Positions 4,467 through 8,355 of a stretch of DNA of 8,355 nt are shown piece by piece. A program made the translations under genes and the position numbers. The notes below the pieces were generated by a model. It worked only from the letters and a program-made list of their open reading frames with translations. It was not told the DNA's origin and made no database searches. The DNA is taken from NCBI GenBank assembly GCA_020430865.1, contig JAGQIY010000327.1, positions 1 to 8,355 on the forward strand, written 5' to 3'. Within the stretch, counting starts at the first letter, position 1, and the number at the start of each line of letters is the position of its first letter. The stretch is from Myxococcales bacterium. GTDB lineage: Bacteria; Myxococcota; Polyangia; Polyangiales; Polyangiaceae.

Positions 4467-6464
4467 CTAGAATACGACGATCTCTCGCAGCTCCGTGCCC
4501 GCGGCGTAGCCGTAGCTCACGTAGGCGTCGAAGCCATCGACCAGGACCCCGACGGCGCGATCCGAGTCGATGCGGTGCACACCGTCATTTTGTTTCCCGG
4601 GGGAAAGATTGTTCGGCGCTTCCGCCATTGGGTCGATGACGGGGAACGACAGCTGGCAGGTGTAGACCACGTACTCCGGGGGGCCGCCGCGTACGTCTTC
4701 GCTCGAGCCATCGGCGGCCTGGGGAACACAGCTCGAGAGGTCGCTCACGTCGCGCCCGTCGAGCAGCACCCGCGCGGCGTAGGGGGCGGTGATGCGCAGG
4801 AAGTCGAAGGCGTACTTGTCGGGGGTGAGAAAGACGTAGCCTGGTCTGAACTGCTCGATGGGCGGGATCACGATGAAGCTCGGATCGCCACCCGGAAGTC
4901 CCCGGGGTACGCCGGCCGCTGCCTGGCTCGGGGAGATCTCGGCGAGCATCACTGGCTCGTCGCTCTCCACGCTGAAGTGGTGGCGCGCGGTCAGGTTCAC
5001 GAAGCTGCCGCGACCGTCCAGGGTCAGCTCCTCGTAGCCGGCCAGGCTGGTCTTGATGCGTGCCCCTCGCTCGCTCACTGCGACGATGCGGAAGTAATCC
5101 GGCTCGCTGATCACGCCGACGCTGGCGCCGCCTGCCACCAGGGCCTCGGTGCGACTGGCCGCGACCGGGGCGATGAATCTCTTGCCCGCGGTTCGGATCG
5201 GATCGAGCTGCTCTTCGAGGTGATCCGCGCAACAGCGGCGCGACGCCAGGGTCGAGAAGAACGGCGCGTCGCTGGCCTCGGAGCCGCTGAAGACCACGAC
5301 TGGTGAAGTCGACTCGATCAGGCTGCCAGTGAAGTCGGCGTTGAAGTCGTCGCTCTCCAGGTTCAGCACGTCGAAGGGTTCGAGGGAGTACTCCACCGCC
5401 TCTCCGGGAGCCGTCGCGGGGATACCAGGAGCGCCGAGGATCTTCGTGGTCGGCGTGACCCGGACCTTGGTCCCGCTGCGCGTACCGACGATGGTGACGA
5501 AGGCGCGCAGATCGATGGGGTTGGCTGGGTTGAAGTTGGTGTTCGGATCTTCCGTGGAGGCGATCGTCTGAGGCCAACCGAGCACGACGTAGCTCGCGGC
5601 GAGTTGGCTGTTGTCAGGGATGGCCTCGACGGGTTTGAGCAGGGAAGCGTCGTTGGAGAACACGTTGACGTTCTCCAGCGGGTTGAACTGGTAGGCGATG
5701 ACCGGCACCTGGCTCTTGATGCGGTACGCCGCGCGAGTCAGGGCGCTGCCCGTGCCGGTGTTGAACTCCCCGTCGGGAGAACCGTCCACCTCTCTCGGGC
5801 CAAGGCGGAAGACGCGCAGGCTCAAGGGGGGAATGTCGGCGCTGGCGATGGTGATCGCTCCCTCGTCCGCTGGAGTCCCCGGAGCTCCATGGTCTTCCTC
5901 GATGGTCACGCTGGCCGTGAGGTCGGGCTGCGGATTGGAGACGACGACGGCGAACTGCTGCGCGGCGGCGTTGGACGTGTCGTCGATCACCGCGTTGTCC
6001 AGGTCGACCGCCCAGTACTCGCAGCCCACGTTGCTGCGGTTCTTCGCCGCGTCCTCGCAGAGCTGGACGCAGCCGCCGCTGCGGCAGGCGATCGCCTGGG
6101 AGGCGTCGCACTCCTCGACCTTCTGCTCAGAATTCCCTGCGGAATCACATTGCATCACGTCCAGTCCGGCGCAGCGGGTCTGGCCCGGCAGGCAGTTCAT
6201 GCAGGTCAGGGTGTTCGGGTTGCAGACCTGAGCCTGGGCTGGGCAGTCCTCCTGGGTTTGCCACTCCGCCCCCGTAGACGTCTGCTCGCAACGCTCCAGC
6301 ACCGTGTTGCAGCGCCGCTGTCCCGGCGTGCAGGTCACGGGTTGAGACGTCTCCTCGATCAGCCAGCGATCGGCAGTGTCGAAGCTGCAGCTAGCAGCGA
6401 CGGGCAGCGCGAAGAGTGCCAGGGAGGCGGCGAGCCTGAGCGGGGTCCAGCGGGGGCGACTCAC
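4467..6464 (-). CDS. IgGFc-binding-family surface lipoprotein with duplicated Cys-rich N-terminal module
   Basis: A 665-residue protein. I place the start at GTG 6462-6464, which overlaps the upstream stop by 4 nt (GTGA) and begins directly with a lipoprotein signal peptide (VSRPRWTPLRLAASLALF...VAASC, lipidated Cys26). An ATG farther upstream at 6680 would add 72 Arg/Pro/His-rich residues that merely shadow the preceding gene. Residues 45-132 hold two related Cys modules, each opening C-x-PGQ-x-RC. From Cys148 (GCEYWAVDLDN) onward the sequence matches the myxobacterial branch of the IgGFc-binding domain family: AAQQFAVVVSNPQPD, RLGPREVDG, AYQFNPLENVNVFSNDAS (from residue 257), SGSEASDAP, a CC pair (411-412), ADHLEEQLDPIRTAGK, and a C-terminal YGYAAGTELREI. 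The family is named after the mucin-like human FCGBP; in bacteria the role is presumed adhesive, and binding to IgG is not implied. Anchored in the envelope, probably surface-exposed. Complete; no ribosome-binding site, so translation relies on coupling. Confidence 0.9.
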   Translation of the reverse strand: MSRPRWTPLRLAASLALFALPVAASCSFDTADRWLIEETSQPVTCTPGQRRCNTVLERCEQTSTGAEWQTQEDCPAQAQVCNPNTLTCMNCLPGQTRCAGLDVMQCDSAGNSEQKVEECDASQAIACRSGGCVQLCEDAAKNRSNVGCEYWAVDLDNAVIDDTSNAAAQQFAVVVSNPQPDLTASVTIEEDHGAPGTPADEGAITIASADIPPLSLRVFRLGPREVDGSPDGEFNTGTGSALTRAAYRIKSQVPVIAYQFNPLENVNVFSNDASLLKPVEAIPDNSQLAASYVVLGWPQTIASTEDPNTNFNPANPIDLRAFVTIVGTRSGTKVRVTPTTKILGAPGIPATAPGEAVEYSLEPFDVLNLESDDFNADFTGSLIESTSPVVVFSGSEASDAPFFSTLASRRCCADHLEEQLDPIRTAGKRFIAPVAASRTEALVAGGASVGVISEPDYFRIVAVSERGARIKTSLAGYEELTLDGRGSFVNLTARHHFSVESDEPVMLAEISPSQAAAGVPRGLPGGDPSFIVIPPIEQFRPGYVFLTPDKYAFDFLRITAPYAARVLLDGRDVSDLSSCVPQAADGSSEDVRGGPPEYVVYTCQLSFPVIDPMAEAPNNLSPGKQNDGVHRIDSDRAVGVLVDGFDAYVSYGYAAGTELREIVVF

Positions 6465-8355
6465 GGCGCCGCAAGGTGGAGCTGGAAGACGTCGGTGGCG
6501 TAGGCGTTCCAACCGCGGGCGCCCAGCTGTCGATAGACCAAGGAGCCGTAGTCGAAGTCCTGAATACTGGCCAGCGACACGGCGATGGTGATGGGGCCTG
6601 GCTTGATGCCCAGATCGCTGAGCGTGCGGAGGGCGGGTAGATCGACGGCCTTCTGACTTCCCGGCACCGCCACCGTCCACTGGACGAGGCCGCTGCTACC
6701 CAGGATCTCGATCAGCACCAGGTCGACGCTGCCGCCCCCAGCGGGCCAGTCCCAGCTGAGTCGAGTGCCGTCCCAGCTCTGGTTGGCCAGGGGGTTCTCC
6801 AGTCGCGGCACTTGGACGAAGCCGGTCAGGCTGATGGGCAGGGCGCTCGAGGTCTGGCCTCGCAGTGCCAGCACTGAGCGCGGCGTGGTGTCGCTCGCGC
6901 CGGTGAACGCGCGCGCGCCGGAGACGTAGCTCGAGCCGAGCAAGTCGCCAGCCAGCGCCGGCATGCCAACGAACTTGAGGGTGCCGCTCAGCGGGAGTAG
7001 CTCCGTCCGCGTGCCGACGGGCAGCAGCGCATAGCCCTCGTTGCCCACCCGGATCGCGATGCTCGTACGCACGCGGTCGGGGCCCTTGCTGGTCGGGGTC
7101 GGGCCCTGGATCTGGACGTCGAGCGCGTGGTCCAGAGATATATCCATGGGGATATATACGTCGGTGACGGTTTGGCCGGGTTCCGCGGCAATGCCCTTCG
7201 CGATGCCCATCGCGTAGGCGGTGAAGAGCGGCGGGTTGACCGCGCGGTTCTCGATCCCAGCGAGGGCGTAGAAGCTCAGGTTGCCGGCGGAGGTGCTGGA
7301 GGAGAACTCGTAGCCCAGAGTGCCAGGAGCCTCAGGCGTGATGCGGGCGCCTTCACCAGGCAGACTGAACTCGCGGGTGGCGTCGCTGGTGAAGCGGAAC
7401 AGGTAGGCGGCCTGGCGCTCGTCTGGGCCCTGCGGCGTCGGCACGTTGGTCCAGGTCGCCTTCTCGAACTCACGGCCGCCGCTCCACACCAGCTCGCCGT
7501 AGACATTGACGCCGTAGCTGCCGGAACCGCCGGTGGCAGGTGGGTCGCCGTCGTCGATGCAGTCGACGCTGAGCACGGGGGAGAGGTAGGCGGTGACGGT
7601 GTCCACCGGCACGCTGGCAAAGGTGATCGGCTGATAGCACTTGCTGGCGATGGTCACGCTGCGCTCGGGGCCGAGCGCGGCCTGAGAGAAGACGACCACG
7701 CCCTGATCGTTCGTCGAGGCGGCGCTGCTCAGGTCATTGCCCAGGATCACCTGGGCACCGGGGATCGCATTGCCGGTGTAGTCGTCGAGGACGATGACTC
7801 TCAGGTCCGAGCCCAGGGTGTCACCGCTCAGTCCCCCGCGGAAACCGTTGCTGGTGTCGCCGTAGACGAAGGCGTCGAGCACGTCGACGCTGACGTCGTC
7901 CGGGGTGGTGACACGGATGGGCTTGGTGCCCTGGGTGGTCGCCGGTACGTTGCACTCGAGCTCCGACGGTCCCTTGAGCACCAGGTTCGTGCACGGCTTC
8001 AAGTCGACCAGGACCTGGGTACCGTCGCTCCAGTTCGTGCCCTTCCCTCGCAGCGTGATGCGCGTCCCACCCGAGGTTGGTCCGCTGTCTGGCTCCGCGT
8101 AGAAAGCGTCGTAGCTGTAGCCCCCAGGCAGCTCTGCGCGCGTGCTCACGTCGTCGGCGTTCTGCACGCGCACGTCCTGGGCTCCAGGGTTTCCCGGAGG
8201 AACCGTGAACTGGATCCGAGTCGGATCGATGACCAGCACGTCACCGGCGGCGACCTCGAGGCCGCCGACCCAGACTCGCGCATCGCTGCTGAAGCCATTG
8301 CCTCGGATCGTGGCGAGGTCCCCGCCGCTCCAGGGACCGTGCGGCGGATCGACAC
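6461..8355 (-). CDS. IPT/TIG-domain multi-domain surface protein (5' end outside window)
   Basis: The open frame runs to the window edge without a stop, so the true start lies beyond 8355; 630 residues are visible. A GTG at 8239 is internal, because a well-formed domain continues upstream of it. Visible residues 1-84 and about 85-166 are two IPT/TIG immunoglobulin-like domains (motifs GPWSGGDLATIRGNGF and GPTSGGTRITLRGKGTNW, each ending in a Y-x-A-F or A-F-V-Y strand). Residues about 184-265 resemble a carboxypeptidase-regulatory-like beta-sandwich (LRVIVLDDYTGNAIPGAQV...STNDQGVVVF). The rest is beta-rich and unassigned, finishing with a fibronectin-like stretch (RLSWDWPAGGG). No catalytic motif is seen, which fits an adhesive or structural surface protein. 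Its TGA overlaps the GTG of the IgGFc-binding-like lipoprotein, so the two form an operon with this gene first. An AT-rich palindrome with rare codons sits at 7138-7157. Confidence 0.88.
   Translation of the reverse strand, partial: VDPPHGPWSGGDLATIRGNGFSSDARVWVGGLEVAAGDVLVIDPTRIQFTVPPGNPGAQDVRVQNADDVSTRAELPGGYSYDAFYAEPDSGPTSGGTRITLRGKGTNWSDGTQVLVDLKPCTNLVLKGPSELECNVPATTQGTKPIRVTTPDDVSVDVLDAFVYGDTSNGFRGGLSGDTLGSDLRVIVLDDYTGNAIPGAQVILGNDLSSAASTNDQGVVVFSQAALGPERSVTIASKCYQPITFASVPVDTVTAYLSPVLSVDCIDDGDPPATGGSGSYGVNVYGELVWSGGREFEKATWTNVPTPQGPDERQAAYLFRFTSDATREFSLPGEGARITPEAPGTLGYEFSSSTSAGNLSFYALAGIENRAVNPPLFTAYAMGIAKGIAAEPGQTVTDVYIPMDISLDHALDVQIQGPTPTSKGPDRVRTSIAIRVGNEGYALLPVGTRTELLPLSGTLKFVGMPALAGDLLGSSYVSGARAFTGASDTTPRSVLALRGQTSSALPISLTGFVQVPRLENPLANQSWDGTRLSWDWPAGGGSVDLVLIEILGSSGLVQWTVAVPGSQKAVDLPALRTLSDLGIKPGPITIAVSLASIQDFDYGSLVYRQLGARGWNAYATDVFQLHLAAP
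7138..7157. other. AT-rich perfect inverted repeat inside the IPT/TIG gene
   Basis: ATATATCC (7138-7145) and GGATATAT (7150-7157) are exact reverse complements around a 4-nt ATGG spacer. The gene reads it as part of VYIPMDISL (from visible residue 399), using TAT, ATA and TCT, codons that are out of keeping with the GC-ending codons around it. It could be a protein-binding site, an mRNA hairpin or chance. Confidence 0.5.

Noticed and set aside
4344..5306. 320-residue plus-strand open frame opposite the IgGFc-binding-like gene
   Set aside because: The minus-strand product has clear family motifs through this stretch, so the plus frame is antisense shadow.
6465..6680. 72-residue N-terminal extension of the IgGFc-binding-like protein
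   Set aside because: It overlaps the end of the IPT/TIG gene in another frame, is Arg/His/Pro-rich, and would bury the lipoprotein signal peptide that starts exactly at the GTG at 6464.
6461..8239. GTG at 8239 as the true start of the IPT/TIG protein
   Set aside because: The 38 codons upstream to the window edge are open and complete the first IPT/TIG domain (GPWSGGDLATIRGNGF), so the start is outside the window.

Overview
The window is visibly GC-rich, with codon third positions dominated by G and C. The protein content suggests a myxobacterium, most likely the Polyangia (Sorangium/Polyangiaceae-like) branch of Myxococcota. The markers are an IgGFc-binding-type lipoprotein, an IPT/TIG-domain surface protein, a small Cys-rich lipoprotein with a low-complexity linker, and a secreted metalloprotease. 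The taxonomic call is inference from protein style; no rRNA or phylogenetic marker is present.

Layout from left to right. (1) 39-386 minus: cyaY, a bacterial frataxin, the only housekeeping gene. It appears to have its own extended -10 promoter so close to its ATG that the mRNA may be leaderless. (2) 428-459: an 11-bp GC-rich stem followed, on the minus strand, by a T-rich run, which fits a terminator of the next gene. (3) 494-907 minus: a 137-residue lipoprotein with six 6-residue P-[TQ]-[AG]-T-A-Y repeats and an eight-cysteine C-terminal module, preceded by a good AGGAG site. (4) 908-1274: a 367-bp gap between divergent genes. It holds that ribosome-binding site, several inverted repeats, a 47-codon coding-like fragment without a normal start, a strong hairpin, and a candidate extended -10 promoter for the rightward genes. 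(5) 1275-2576 plus and 2573-4393 plus: a translationally coupled pair (ATGA overlap). The first is a soluble, helix-rich, HEAT/TPR-like protein; the second is an exported putative zinc metalloprotease with an Asp-rich calcium-loop-like segment near the mature N-terminus. (6) 4394-4466: a short convergent gap with no convincing terminator. (7) 4467-6464 minus and 6461-8355 minus (cut off by the window edge): a second translationally coupled pair (GTGA overlap). The upstream gene encodes a multi-domain IPT/TIG surface protein and the downstream gene an IgGFc-binding-family lipoprotein.

Only CyaY has a well-defined function (iron handling for Fe-S cluster assembly). The other genes, except the soluble HEAT-like protein, encode exported or envelope-anchored proteins. 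A working reading is a cell-surface accessory region: two adhesin-like proteins made together, facing a secreted protease made together with a cytoplasmic helical-repeat protein. Whether the two pairs cooperate cannot be told from sequence. No tRNA, rRNA, CRISPR array, insertion sequence or transposase was found.
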